Shown here piece after piece: positions 40,584-50,486 of a stretch of DNA of 64,000 bases. The stretch is from the NCBI RefSeq assembly GCF_024741815.1, contig NZ_CP102951.1, forward strand, positions 4,168,001 through 4,232,000, in the 5' to 3' direction. Made by a program: the position numbers and the translations under genes. The notes below the pieces were generated by a model, which saw nothing but the letters and a program-made list of their open reading frames with translations, had not been told where the DNA came from and made no database searches. The stretch is from Pseudomonas sp. LS1212 (GTDB lineage Bacteria; Pseudomonadota; Gammaproteobacteria; Pseudomonadales; Pseudomonadaceae). Numbering within the stretch: position 1 is the stretch's first letter; each line of letters begins with the position of its first letter.

Positions 40584-42605
40584 TTATGGATCGAGCCTGC
40601 GCTGCTGGTAAATCCAGTCGACGATCTCGCCATCTGGCGAATACCCGCTCACCGTTTCCCGCAGCAGTTGGCGAACCCGTGCATACTCATCGTCGGCCAG
40701 CGCACCGAGCAAGGCAGACAGCTGCTCCTTGAGCATATCCCAAGGCACGTAGTCCTCCTGGGCACTCATGATCATGGGATGCCGCGTGGCAATCACATTG
40801 TCGCCAATCAGCAACTCCTCATACAGCTTCTCGCCTGGCCGCAAGCCAGTGAACTCGATCTCGATGTCTCCATGGGGGTTGCGCTCCGAGCGCACGCTCA
40901 GGCCCGAGAGGTGAATCATCTTCTCGGCCAGTTCGACGATGCGCACCGGCTCGCCCATGTCCAGGACGAACACATCGCCGCCCTGCCCCATCGATCCCGC
41001 CTGGATGACTAGCTGCGCGGCCTCGGGGATGGTCATGAAATAGCGGGTGATCTTCGGGTGGGTGACGGTCAGCGGCCCACCCGCCTTTATCTGCTTGTGG
41101 AACAACGGAATGACCGAGCCAGACGAACCAAGCACATTGCCGAAGCGGACCATGGTGAAGCGGGTCTTGTTGACTTGCGAAACGTTGCTCGAATCACCGA
41201 ACAATACAGGCGCCAGTTCCCGGCTCAGGGCTTGCAAGCTCATTTCCGCAAGGCGCTTGGTGCTGCCCATGACATTGGTCGGGCGGACCGCCTTGTCGGT
41301 GGAAATGAGCACGAAGTTCTCAACGCCAGCCTGCAATGCCGCCTGCGCGGTGTAGAGCGTGCCGATCACGTTGTTGAGAACGCCTTCGGCGATATTGTGC
41401 TCGACCATGGGGACATGCTTGTAGGCCGCGGCATGGTAGACGGTCTCGACCTTCCAAGTCTTCATGATGTCGAGCAATTGCGCCGGGTTGCGCACCGAAC
41501 CAAGGATGGGCAGCAGCCGGGTTGGCAGCGACTCTAGGTCAATCCGTTGTTCGAGCTCGGACAGAATGCTGTATAGGTTGTACTCGCTGTGCTCTAAGAG
41601 GATCAAAGTCCTGGGCCCCAGCCCCAGGATCTGTCGGCACAATTCCGAGCCGATAGAGCCGCCCGCGCCGGTGACCATTACCGCTTGGCCGGTAATGCAC
41701 CGCTCCAGCAGGTCCTCCTGTGCCGGAACCGCGTCGCGTCCCAGCAGGTCGGCAATGTCCACTTCCTGGATGTCATCGACCTTGACCCGACCGCTGGCCA
41801 GGTCCATGAACCCTGGCACACTGCGCACATGCAGGGGAAACCCCTCGAGAAAACCGAGGATTTCCCGGCGACGACTGCGCGATGCCGAGGGGATCGCCAG
41901 CAGGATCTCCTGGGCACCGGTGACATCTATCAATTGCTCGATATCCCGAGGCTTGTATACCTGGAGCCCGGAGATGACCCGGTCAGCAATGCTGTTGTCG
42001 TCATCGATGAAGGCGACCGGCCGCATGACCCTGCCCATCCTCAGCGCGGTCATCAGCTGGTTGCCTGCCGAGCCGGCGCCATAAATCGCCACTTTCGGCA
42101 GCCCGTCATCGCGGTTGGCGAATGGGACATGCTGGGCAGCGGAAAACCAGTCCCCGAGAAAGTACTGGCGCATTGCCAGGCGCAGACCGCCGACCATCGT
42201 CAGGCTGAGCCACCAGTAGTTGAAAATGACTGAGCGGGGGACGACATTGCGGCTGCTGTACCAATACACCACCAGGGCGAGGATCAGCGAAGACAGGCTG
42301 ACCGCCTTGATGATGGTGATCAGCGCGTCATTGCCAAAATAACGCATGACGGCGCGGTACAAGCCAAACCGGATGAACAGGGGAATGGCCACCACCGGGG
42401 CACACATGAAAAGCCACAGGTGGTCCTTGATGGGGTCGGCCATGTCCTCGATGCCCAGGCGAACCAGAAACGCCAGCCACAGCGCTGCCCAGACGAGAAT
42501 CACGTCGGTGACGACCTGCAGCAAGCGTTTCTGACGACGCGGCAATGACAATAAAACAGTCCGCAGTCTATCCATCAGCCCTTCGTGCACCTTTACTGCT
42601 CCCAT
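40584..42605 (-). CDS. wbpM: UDP-GlcNAc 4,6-dehydratase-type membrane enzyme WbpM
   Basis: A 673-residue inner-membrane protein: four N-terminal membrane helices (residues 30-150), a middle nucleotide-binding linker, and a C-terminal SDR domain. The NAD motif is TGAGGSIGSELCRQIL near residue 310. The active site reads STDKAVRPTNVMGSTK, with Met in place of the usual Tyr, as known for WbpM (SMK triad). It converts UDP-GlcNAc to the 4-keto-6-deoxy sugar used for QuiNAc/FucNAc O-antigens. The start at 42605 has AGGAAGCAGG upstream. It marks one border of the O-antigen locus. Confidence 0.93.
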   Translation of the reverse strand: MGAVKVHEGLMDRLRTVLLSLPRRQKRLLQVVTDVILVWAALWLAFLVRLGIEDMADPIKDHLWLFMCAPVVAIPLFIRFGLYRAVMRYFGNDALITIIKAVSLSSLILALVVYWYSSRNVVPRSVIFNYWWLSLTMVGGLRLAMRQYFLGDWFSAAQHVPFANRDDGLPKVAIYGAGSAGNQLMTALRMGRVMRPVAFIDDDNSIADRVISGLQVYKPRDIEQLIDVTGAQEILLAIPSASRSRRREILGFLEGFPLHVRSVPGFMDLASGRVKVDDIQEVDIADLLGRDAVPAQEDLLERCITGQAVMVTGAGGSIGSELCRQILGLGPRTLILLEHSEYNLYSILSELEQRIDLESLPTRLLPILGSVRNPAQLLDIMKTWKVETVYHAAAYKHVPMVEHNIAEGVLNNVIGTLYTAQAALQAGVENFVLISTDKAVRPTNVMGSTKRLAEMSLQALSRELAPVLFGDSSNVSQVNKTRFTMVRFGNVLGSSGSVIPLFHKQIKAGGPLTVTHPKITRYFMTIPEAAQLVIQAGSMGQGGDVFVLDMGEPVRIVELAEKMIHLSGLSVRSERNPHGDIEIEFTGLRPGEKLYEELLIGDNVIATRHPMIMSAQEDYVPWDMLKEQLSALLGALADDEYARVRQLLRETVSGYSPDGEIVDWIYQQRRLDP

Positions 42606-42664
42606 GTTCAACCTGCTTCCTGCCCATACCTGAGTGCTGCTAGATCATTGCGCAAACGATGCCC

Positions 42665-43681
42665 TCAGCGCTTCTCCAAAGCCCCTGCCTGATATCGGGC
42701 CGCCAGAACGACCAAAGGGATGTACGCAATGATCAAGCCCACCACCCCATCCAACCCAAGCAGCATGACGCACGCGGCAATTGGCAACAACCAGAAAAGA
42801 TTCAAGGCGGCCACCGCCAGGGTCACGGGCAAGTGCTTGCCATGACGGCGCGATGCAAACTGGTAGGCATGGCTGCGGTGGGCTTCGTAGACTTTCTCAC
42901 CACGAGCCAGGCGCCTCAGCAGTGTGTAGGTCGCATCCACGATGAACACACCGAGCAGGATCAGCCAGCACCAGAACAGTTGGGTCGAGGCCCAGGCAGC
43001 CTGGAGCGACAGCACGCCGAGCACGATGCCGAGGAATCCACTGCCGGCATCCCCCATGAATATCCGCGCAGGCGGGAAGTTCCAGAACAGGAAACCGGCC
43101 ACTGCCATGGCCAGCAGCAACGGGGGCAGGATCAGCTGCTCGAAGCCGGCCCCCCAGCAGATCAGGCATATGCCCAGGCAGGCACAGATGGCTTCGACGC
43201 TTGCGATGCCGTCGATACCATCCATGAAGTTGTAGAGATTGAGGAGCCAGACCAAGTAGAAAGCCGCCAGGATAGCGCCCAACCAGCCGAGATCGACCGA
43301 GTAGCCAGCCACGTCGACCGCGGGAAAGCCACCAAGCCAGAACAATGCCCAGGCCGCAGCACCGAAGTGCCCCAGGAGCCGCCAGCGCGCGGCGATATGA
43401 CCATGGTCATCCATGAAGCCGATGAGCGCGACGATGCCGCCCGAACCGGCCAGGGCAATCAGGGCCGCGCTGTCAATTCGCGCGCTGTAGCCGAGGACCG
43501 CAATCGACGCGAGGAACGCCAGCACGATCGCCACACCGCCGCCCCTTGGCGTGGGGACGACATGCGAACTGCGCGCATTGGGAATGTCGAGCATGCTTTT
43601 GGCCAAAGCGTAACGCCGCAATACTGCTGTCATCAGCAGCGACATCAGAATTACACATGGCACAAGCCACCAGTGAGTCAT
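42665..43681 (-). CDS. wbpL: Undecaprenyl-phosphate sugar-1-phosphate transferase, WbpL/WecA type
   Basis: A 338-residue polytopic membrane enzyme (about 10-11 helices) of the MraY/WecA superfamily. Signatures are SHVVPTPRGGG near residue 40, NLYNFMDGIDG (Mg-binding Asp pair) near residue 155 and FMGDAGSGFLG near residue 205. It starts O-unit synthesis by moving a sugar phosphate, in Pseudomonas usually FucNAc, QuiNAc or GlcNAc, to undecaprenyl phosphate. It begins two bases after the stop of the epimerase/reductase gene, so both are in one transcript with wbpM. Confidence 0.9.
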   Translation of the reverse strand: MTHWWLVPCVILMSLLMTAVLRRYALAKSMLDIPNARSSHVVPTPRGGGVAIVLAFLASIAVLGYSARIDSAALIALAGSGGIVALIGFMDDHGHIAARWRLLGHFGAAAWALFWLGGFPAVDVAGYSVDLGWLGAILAAFYLVWLLNLYNFMDGIDGIASVEAICACLGICLICWGAGFEQLILPPLLLAMAVAGFLFWNFPPARIFMGDAGSGFLGIVLGVLSLQAAWASTQLFWCWLILLGVFIVDATYTLLRRLARGEKVYEAHRSHAYQFASRRHGKHLPVTLAVAALNLFWLLPIAACVMLLGLDGVVGLIIAYIPLVVLAARYQAGALEKR

Positions 43682-43683
43682 GT

Positions 43684-44643
43684 CTACGGATTTTCCTTGA
43701 AGTGGCGAGCGGTCTGGGCCAGGGCGTCATCGACAGCTACAGGTGGCTCCCAGCCCAGCAACGTGCGGGTTTTCTCTATATCGACCTGCAACGAACCGTT
43801 CAAGCGCTGCGACAGGGCCCGCTTCCCCAGCAGCCTGGCGGCCAGTTCGAGCAGCCAGGAGGGAACAGGCAACAGTCGCGCCGGCTTGCCCAGCGCAACG
43901 GCCATCCTTTTCAACAAACTGGTGGTGGAAAGGTCTTCGCCGTCGCTGACCAGGAACGTCTGGTTCGCGGCAGCAGGGTGCGTCACGCAGACCAGGACCA
44001 AGTCAACCAAATTGTCCAGGGCCACCAGGCTACGTCGGTTATCAATGGCGCCCAAAGGTAACGGCACGCCCTTGTCGAGCCATTTCATCATGGCGAGGAA
44101 GTTGGCTTTCACACCCGGGCCATACACCAGCACCGGCCGTATGATCACCACTTCGAGCGAGGTCGACCTTGCCAGCGCCATCAGGCCCTCCTCGGCTTCC
44201 TTCTTGGAGATGCCATAAGGGTCTGCGGGTGCCGGCGCATCGTCGGCACGGTAGGCTTGTCCCTTCCGGGTCCCTTCGCCATTGACCTTGATGGAACTGA
44301 TGAAGATGAATCGCCTCACACCCGCACCCGCAGCCTGGCGAGCCAGGTTCAGCGTGCCTTCGACATTCACCTTGCGAAAAGCAGCGAGCGGGTCGGCCTC
44401 GGTATCGTGCATAACATGGACCCGGGCAGCCGAGTGAATCACCACCTCGACGCCTTTCAGGCTGTCTTGCCACGCCGTACTGCCATCAAGGGCATCAACA
44501 CGCACGACCTTGGCCGGCAGGTCCTGCGTGTTCAGGGGTGTGCGGGATACCGCGGTCACCGGGTAGCCTTGCTGGCAAAGCCTCTTGAGAATGGCTCCGC
44601 CAACAAAACCCGTGGCACCTGTCAATAATGTGGAAGGGGTCAT
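43684..44643 (-). CDS. NAD-dependent sugar epimerase/reductase, WbpV-like
   Basis: A 319-residue extended SDR: N-terminal LLTGATGFVGGAILKRL and catalytic YGISKKEAEEGLM (Tyr-x-x-x-Lys) near residue 145, with Ser in FISSIKVNGEG. Members next to wbpL and wbpM reduce the 4-keto product of WbpM to UDP-QuiNAc or UDP-FucNAc (WbpV/WbpK type). The sugar formed cannot be decided from sequence alone. Confidence 0.85.
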   Translation of the reverse strand: MTPSTLLTGATGFVGGAILKRLCQQGYPVTAVSRTPLNTQDLPAKVVRVDALDGSTAWQDSLKGVEVVIHSAARVHVMHDTEADPLAAFRKVNVEGTLNLARQAAGAGVRRFIFISSIKVNGEGTRKGQAYRADDAPAPADPYGISKKEAEEGLMALARSTSLEVVIIRPVLVYGPGVKANFLAMMKWLDKGVPLPLGAIDNRRSLVALDNLVDLVLVCVTHPAAANQTFLVSDGEDLSTTSLLKRMAVALGKPARLLPVPSWLLELAARLLGKRALSQRLNGSLQVDIEKTRTLLGWEPPVAVDDALAQTARHFKENP

Positions 44644-44729
44644 ACAGTGCCAGCCTTGTCATGCCTGCAGGCGCGTGGGAAACACATCCAGTTGCGCCAA
44701 GTGTACTTACACGGTGATTTCAAGATAAA

Positions 44730-46766
44730 TCAGTACTGGACGGTCTGATCAACGAATGTCGCATGCTGGCGAACAAAGGTCGGTCGTAAGTGAAAGGCAT
44801 CCTTATACATAGGCTCTCCCTCGGCGTCCAGCGAGTCACAACGCGCGTCGCAAAGGAACTCAATGGGGTCTATCACGCGAGCTCCGGCATCAACGGCGAC
44901 ACGCGCAAGATCGGTTTGGATCATGCCATATTTCGCCACCAACACAGACGTATCCACACCTCCGTCCCGCATTTGAAATACTGACGGAAAGTTCTCAAGC
45001 CTGCGCTGCGCGATAAACTTTGGATCAAGAGCTTCCCCAGTAGGGATATTCAGCACCACATACACACTCTTCTTGAGCGCAACAAGCTCTCGAATATATG
45101 AGGAAAGATTGGCCAGGGAAATCTTGTAACGTTCACTGCCATATTCGACCGTGTCGACCAAACCATAACCTGTCGATAAATAGCCATTCCACTGACCGCC
45201 GATGACAACATTTTCTACACCAGGTTTGCCTCTGGCCAACTCCAACGCTTGGGACATCAGGGCTCCGCAGTGGCTATGCGCTTGATCATAACTCATACCG
45301 GGCACAGGGAAGCACCCACCGCCCGTTTTGAAAATAGCCCCGCGGGTAGATCCAGGCGAGTTCTTGATGAACTCTTCCACACGGGGATAGTACTGCTCAA
45401 TATTGGAATCCCCGACAAAGAGCGTACTGCTTTGCCCCTGAGAGGGTTGCACAAGATAGTCAATCCCATTATAGGACTCATGAGTGAGGCGCCCTGGGTA
45501 GCCCCATTCCCCGGCGGCCTTCGATACCTTGGCAAAACGCTCCAATCCACGAACAAAACCATCGTGACGGAATGTATAGTAGCCGATTACGCCAACAACC
45601 AATGACAACACGACCAGCATGACCGTCTTTATACGAGACTGCCCCCCGAAGCGAATTGGCTTTTCCACCAGACGGTATGTTACCCAGGCCAAGAGAACGC
45701 TCAGTGATACGGCGGCGGCCCTTACCTCAAGGGAAGGTACATGCCCCGCGACAATGTGCGCAAAGGACAGGATCGGCCAGTGCCAAAGATAAAGTGGGTA
45801 ACTGATAACTCCAACAAACACCATGAGCGGATTAGCAAGTAACTTCCGGTTCACCCAGGCATAAGGGCCTGCAAAGATGAGCAAGAAGGCACCCAGCACA
45901 GGACCTAAAGCCCACCACCCAGGGAAGGAGAAACCTTTGCGAACCCATAAGGCCGAAACGATAATTAGCAGCAGGCCGGAAACAGAGAGGACATTCCTAA
46001 GCACGGCTTCTCGGCGCTCAGGCAAGGGAGGGTTATGAAAAAACACGGGATGAAATACCAATGAAGATATCACACTGAAAACTCGCTCTCGCTTGTAAAG
46101 ATCCAGATAAGCGAGTACAGCACCAGCCAAAAGCTCCCAAAATCGCGCTTGCGGTGCGAAAAAGGTACTTATGGCATCCCGATAAATGCCATGAACATTA
46201 ACCGAGAAGGACAGCAAGGCCATCACAATAACAACTGTGAAGATATTTATCCCTAAACGCCATGCCCCCCAGATGACAACAGGGTAAATCAGATAAAACT
46301 GTTCCTCGATAGCCAAGGACCACAGGTGAGTGAGCGGCTTGAGCTCAGAAGCGGTGTCAAAATAACCCGCTTCGCTCGACAGAACAAAATTCTGAACATA
46401 ACCAGCCCCTGCCGCAATATGCTTGCCCAGCTGACTGAACTCATCGGGAAGAAGAACAAACCAGCCCACGAAATAACAGGAAAACAACACTACCAGCAGA
46501 GCAGGGAAAATCCGCTTGACACGATGCGAGTAAAACCTGGCAAAGCTGAAATCGCCCCCCTTCAGCCCTCGGAAGATAATACTGGAGATCAGGAAGCCCG
46601 AGATAACAAAAAATATATCGACCCCAACGAAGCCACCCTGCATCAGGCTGGGGAAGGCATGGAAAATGACCACATACAAAATTGCCAGCGCTCGCATACC
46701 ATCAATATCAGGACGGTACGCAGAACGAATGCTCTCTTTTATTATTTTACTGCTCAAGGCTTCCAT
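44730..46766 (-). CDS. OafA-type O-antigen acyltransferase with SGNH domain
   Basis: A 678-residue membrane acyltransferase. The N-terminal acyltransferase-3 part (residues 18-400, about 10-11 helices) begins YRPDIDGMRALAILYVVIFH and has GGFVGVDIFFVISGFLIS; the His and Arg residues of the family are present. The periplasmic C-terminal SGNH domain has FVGDSNIEQYYP near residue 455 and the Asp-His pair in DAFHLRPTFV. It should O-acetylate an O-antigen sugar on the periplasmic side. Codon use is visibly more AT-rich than its neighbours, which suggests recent transfer. Confidence 0.9.
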   Translation of the reverse strand: MEALSSKIIKESIRSAYRPDIDGMRALAILYVVIFHAFPSLMQGGFVGVDIFFVISGFLISSIIFRGLKGGDFSFARFYSHRVKRIFPALLVVLFSCYFVGWFVLLPDEFSQLGKHIAAGAGYVQNFVLSSEAGYFDTASELKPLTHLWSLAIEEQFYLIYPVVIWGAWRLGINIFTVVIVMALLSFSVNVHGIYRDAISTFFAPQARFWELLAGAVLAYLDLYKRERVFSVISSLVFHPVFFHNPPLPERREAVLRNVLSVSGLLLIIVSALWVRKGFSFPGWWALGPVLGAFLLIFAGPYAWVNRKLLANPLMVFVGVISYPLYLWHWPILSFAHIVAGHVPSLEVRAAAVSLSVLLAWVTYRLVEKPIRFGGQSRIKTVMLVVLSLVVGVIGYYTFRHDGFVRGLERFAKVSKAAGEWGYPGRLTHESYNGIDYLVQPSQGQSSTLFVGDSNIEQYYPRVEEFIKNSPGSTRGAIFKTGGGCFPVPGMSYDQAHSHCGALMSQALELARGKPGVENVVIGGQWNGYLSTGYGLVDTVEYGSERYKISLANLSSYIRELVALKKSVYVVLNIPTGEALDPKFIAQRRLENFPSVFQMRDGGVDTSVLVAKYGMIQTDLARVAVDAGARVIDPIEFLCDARCDSLDAEGEPMYKDAFHLRPTFVRQHATFVDQTVQY

Positions 46767-47815
46767 AGATAACTCGTGACAAAGGAAAACACGTCAAACA
46801 AACTATAAAACTTCCGAAACAGCGACATCCGCACTCACGATTGAGCACAACCGCTTCCGCCCCTCATGCCCCTACAGCACCTCACTCTACCGCCGGCAAA
46901 ACGTCGGAAAGGTAAAGGATTGACGGATATATTTCTCATGCTTGATGATGCGAGTGACAACTTCGGCAAAAAGCGCAATATCTTAGGCTTTAACGCCCCC
47001 ACATTCAAGACCAGCATCAAGCCCCCTCATTTCAATGGACGTCAATCTGGATCGTCAGCCCCAAAATCACCCTGGACACTCGACAGCTACAGCGCAAACC
47101 CCCGCATCGCCACAATGCCCCCAAACCCATAGACTTTAGCGCTGACTAAGATCAACCAATTGCTCGAACAGACGCAAACTTCGACCTATCGACAAGAGCC
47201 CCCCGCTGCCGTAGAAATGCAGCAGCCTCACTGGCTGGCGGGGGAACTAGAATGAGCGGTCGGAAAAATGCGATTTTTCGGGCAAAGTATAGGGTACGCC
47301 CGTAGTAATACGCCACGGGCAGCCTATGATGCGCGCCCCATCGCGGTCAGGCATCCCCGCGCAGTAGCTGAATGCTGTCGAAACCAGTCGTCCGGGTGAC
47401 TGGCCAACCTTCACCGGTCATCGTTTTTGCACCAGGCCAGGGCGTGCAGACACGCTAAACCGCCCCGTTTGCGGACCTGCGCAGAGGCTCTAGACCGCCG
47501 CTTTCGCCGGAGTATACAGCGTGCATTCTTCCCTAGGCAGCCCATCAGAGAAACTTCTACCGGTAACATTGATCGTTTGAAATTTGGCTATGCTGGACGT
47601 TCCATTGAACCCGGCGAGCGCCCTTCTCCCCACTGGACGGCGGATGACAATTGTGACTGACCTTTAATTCACCAGCCTAAATGACGTCAATGAGGTATCA
47701 TTGCCGTCCTAATCTCGCTAAATGAATCATGCTTCAAGGACACAGACTTGAATCCGCGTCCAACTCATCAGTTTTGAACCATCGATCTGGAAAACAACAT
47801 CACCGGTGTGTCAAT
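46767..47815. other. Large intergenic gap in the O-antigen locus, 1.05 kb
   Basis: Divergent region between the acyltransferase and the plus-strand membrane protein. No convincing gene was found: the open frames at 46866-47132 (+), 46835-47020 (-) and 47427-47660 (+) lack ribosome sites and family features. A hairpin CGGAAAAA-TGCGA-TTTTTCG lies at 47261-47280, and the last 200 bases are AT-rich and probably hold the promoter of the plus-strand gene. I looked for a JUMPstart/ops element and did not find one. Confidence 0.55.
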
Positions 47816-49183
47816 ATGAATTCATCGCCTTTTGCGCTTGCTATCTTGATAGTTCTTGTCGCTTGGATCACTCGATTATTGGCTGATAAAGAAGCCAGGA
47901 AGGTCGTTTTAACCTGGACACTGTTCGGCATCCTCATTGGCATTTTGAAAAATCTCTTGGTGCAGATGACCCCCCAATGGAGCGATGTGCCAGTAGATTC
48001 ATTGACCTATCAACTGCACGCAGAAGCACTCTTCATGCACTGGTCGGGACTCCCAGTCGATGCCCATGCGTATGACCTGGCCGGCTACCTCAATGGCTGG
48101 CAACAGCTTTATGACGACATGTGGATGCCGGACTCCAGGATTGCCTATGCGAGCGCACTTGGCACGCATGAGTGGATCTATGCGGCTTTCCTGGCACTCT
48201 GGCAGGTCAACGGCAGCGATTGGGTAGGCGTCGCCATCCTGGCCAATGCCGTGCTAGCCGGCGCGTTGCCTGCCGCCGCCTTTATGATCACCAAGGAATT
48301 GGGTGGGTCATTCAAGATCTGTAACCTGGCGGCACTCATTGTCGCCCTGGACCCCTCGACGGCGATCAACAGCGCATGGCTGATCAAGGACTCCCTGGCC
48401 GCGCTCATTTCCGTCGTAGCCATTATCGCCATTTGCAATCTCTGCAAGAAACCGTCCCTGAAATTCACGCTGATCCTGGCCCTTACCCTGGGCTTGCTGG
48501 CGGGCGTCAGGTTCGTCGCATACATTGCCTTTGGTGTGGTGATGGCCGGTCTGGTGATTTACCTGATCATCAAGAAGACCAAGGTACGCGCCGCCAACCT
48601 CACCGTCGCCGGGGTCATTTCGCTCGCATTATGGGTCGCGCTCTACCTCGTGCCCTCGCCCCCCACTCCCAAGCAAGTGATCCAGGCGATCACAAGCCCG
48701 ATCCAGGCCCAGGCTACCACCCTCAAAGCCGATAAAAACGAAACAGGGTCCGACGAGTCGGTCATACAGTGGCGTACCTATCTGAATGACAACCCGCTCA
48801 AAGCGGCGACGCGCGCCATCGCCCGGACACTGTTCGCCCCCTATCCGTGGACAGCAATCACCGAGGGCGTCACGGGCACCAATCATATTGAACTGTATCT
48901 CTTCGGAACACTCTTCTGGATTATCACCTTGCCTGGCATTTTCATGGGCATGGCAATTGCCACAAGGCATGGGATGACTGGTTATGCGCTCGTCGCACTC
49001 ATTGTAGTGATTACCATTCCTTACCTGATATTCTTCGGAGAATGGAGTACTCGCCAGCGAGTATTCATGATGCCGCTGTTCTTTTCATTCGCTGCAATCG
49101 GCTGGCATCATATCTGGCAATTAAGTCTAAAACGGTCACCGCGACGAACACTTTCTGGCCCCCTGACCAACCAGTACGATTAG
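47816..49183 (+). CDS. Polytopic membrane protein, candidate O-antigen polymerase or GT-C enzyme
   Basis: A 455-residue protein with about 11 predicted membrane helices and larger extracytoplasmic loops near residues 55-115 and 290-350. The loop segment ALDPSTAINSAWLIKDSLAA resembles, in my reading, the P..S....KD pattern found in oligosaccharide-unit polymerase-like proteins. It is the only plus-strand gene of the locus and the only unassigned polytopic protein, so it is the best Wzy candidate; a GT-C glycosyltransferase is the alternative. The start at 47816 lacks a strong ribosome site, and the frame is open to 47729. Confidence 0.6.
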   Translation: MNSSPFALAILIVLVAWITRLLADKEARKVVLTWTLFGILIGILKNLLVQMTPQWSDVPVDSLTYQLHAEALFMHWSGLPVDAHAYDLAGYLNGWQQLYDDMWMPDSRIAYASALGTHEWIYAAFLALWQVNGSDWVGVAILANAVLAGALPAAAFMITKELGGSFKICNLAALIVALDPSTAINSAWLIKDSLAALISVVAIIAICNLCKKPSLKFTLILALTLGLLAGVRFVAYIAFGVVMAGLVIYLIIKKTKVRAANLTVAGVISLALWVALYLVPSPPTPKQVIQAITSPIQAQATTLKADKNETGSDESVIQWRTYLNDNPLKAATRAIARTLFAPYPWTAITEGVTGTNHIELYLFGTLFWIITLPGIFMGMAIATRHGMTGYALVALIVVITIPYLIFFGEWSTRQRVFMMPLFFSFAAIGWHHIWQLSLKRSPRRTLSGPLTNQYD

Positions 49184-49373
49184 CCCTGCATACAACGAGC
49201 CTGAAGCGCCGCCGCGAGTATCTTGCCCCACCAGATGGAGGAGCAAGATTCTCGCAGCAGAGCATCGAGGCGCTTGAATTGAACGGCTATTGCCATGCAA
49301 CTGAGGTTATCGCCCGACTTGCGCAGGACACTCAGCGAAAACTGTTTCCGAGGCGCTTGCATTGCTCGAGAAA

Positions 49374-50486
49374 CTATCGCCCCTCATACAGCGCAAGATG
49401 CCGGGCAATCACTTCACGGACATCAAAGCTCTGTTCTGCCAAGCGACGACCTGCTGCCCCCATTGCCTTGATACGTTCGGGATCGCCCAGGAGCCCCCGG
49501 ATGCCATCAGCCAGCGCCTGCGGATTCCTCACTTCGACGAGCACCCCCGATACACCTGGCTCGATAGCGTCCCTGCACCCTGGCACATCGGTGGTGACCA
49601 CCGCCCTGCCACTGGCAGCCGCCTCGATAAGGCCCTTCGGGAGGCCTTCCCGGTAAGAAGGCAGCACGACGATGTGGGCCATCGACAGGACGGCAGGCAT
49701 GTCGCTGCTCTGCCCCCACCATTCGATGGCTCCTTCCTTGACCCACGCATCAAGATCCTCGACACGAAGGCTGGTAGGATTTCCTGCGTCCACACTGCCG
49801 ACAAGCACGAACCGTGCTAACCGGTGGCCATGCAACATGCGGGCAGCCTCGACGAACTCCACCACGCCTTTGTCTTTCAGCAAACGTGAAGCCATCATGA
49901 CCACAGGGGGACCATCGGCGAGAGGCTGCACCGTCCATGCAGACAGATCGACGCCCGAACCACGGATGCGCACGACCTGCGCGTCAGCAATGCCGGTATG
50001 CCGCTGCAGGAGCGCCTGGTCGTCGCCGTTCTGGAAAATCACCCGCACATTGTTTCGTGACAGGGCAAGCCGATAGAGCGACGACACCAGCAGGCGCCGC
50101 AAGCGCGCAACGCCCCCACGCGCGGTGAACACAAAACCCAGGCCCGAAATGGCCGCAACCACCCGCGGGACCCGAGCCAGCCGAGCAGCCAGGCCGCCCA
50201 GCAGCACCGGCTTGATGGTGACCAGGTGCACGACTGAAGGCGATACCCGGCGTATCAGCGAAAAGAGATCGAACAAAAGCTTCGCAGCTTCCATGGGGTT
50301 GGCACTGCGCCGATCGATGTTCAGTGGGTGTACCTTGATGCCATGACGCTCGATCTCCTGCACGCGATCGGTGACTGCGGCGGCCAAATGCACTTCGAAT
50401 CCAGCCTCCTTCGCGGCGATGGCGAGTGGCAACCGGTGCGACAGGAAAAACCAGTCAACATTGACAATAAAGAGTAAGCGCCGCAT
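49374..50486 (-). CDS. Glycosyltransferase family 4
   Basis: A 370-residue GT-B glycosyltransferase. The N-domain starts RRLLFIVNVDWFFLSHRLP and includes HLVTIKPVLLGG and ISGLGFVFT. The C-domain has MASRLLKDKGVVEFVEA and the nucleotide-sugar EX7E-type region LPSYREGLPKGLIEAAASGR. It should add one sugar to the lipid-linked O-unit in the cytoplasm. Its ATG shares one base with the stop of asnB (TGATG), giving translational coupling. The donor sugar is unknown. Confidence 0.9.
   Translation of the reverse strand: MRRLLFIVNVDWFFLSHRLPLAIAAKEAGFEVHLAAAVTDRVQEIERHGIKVHPLNIDRRSANPMEAAKLLFDLFSLIRRVSPSVVHLVTIKPVLLGGLAARLARVPRVVAAISGLGFVFTARGGVARLRRLLVSSLYRLALSRNNVRVIFQNGDDQALLQRHTGIADAQVVRIRGSGVDLSAWTVQPLADGPPVVMMASRLLKDKGVVEFVEAARMLHGHRLARFVLVGSVDAGNPTSLRVEDLDAWVKEGAIEWWGQSSDMPAVLSMAHIVVLPSYREGLPKGLIEAAASGRAVVTTDVPGCRDAIEPGVSGVLVEVRNPQALADGIRGLLGDPERIKAMGAAGRRLAEQSFDVREVIARHLALYEGR

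Noticed and set aside
46866..47132. 88-codon frame in the O-antigen gap
   Set aside because: No ribosome site, low-complexity Pro/Ser/Lys composition and no recognisable motif; the opposite-strand frame over the same DNA is no better.
46767..47815. JUMPstart/ops transcription element
   Set aside because: I looked for the GGCGGTAG core on both strands of this gap and found no match; GCAGTAGCTG near 47371 differs too much.
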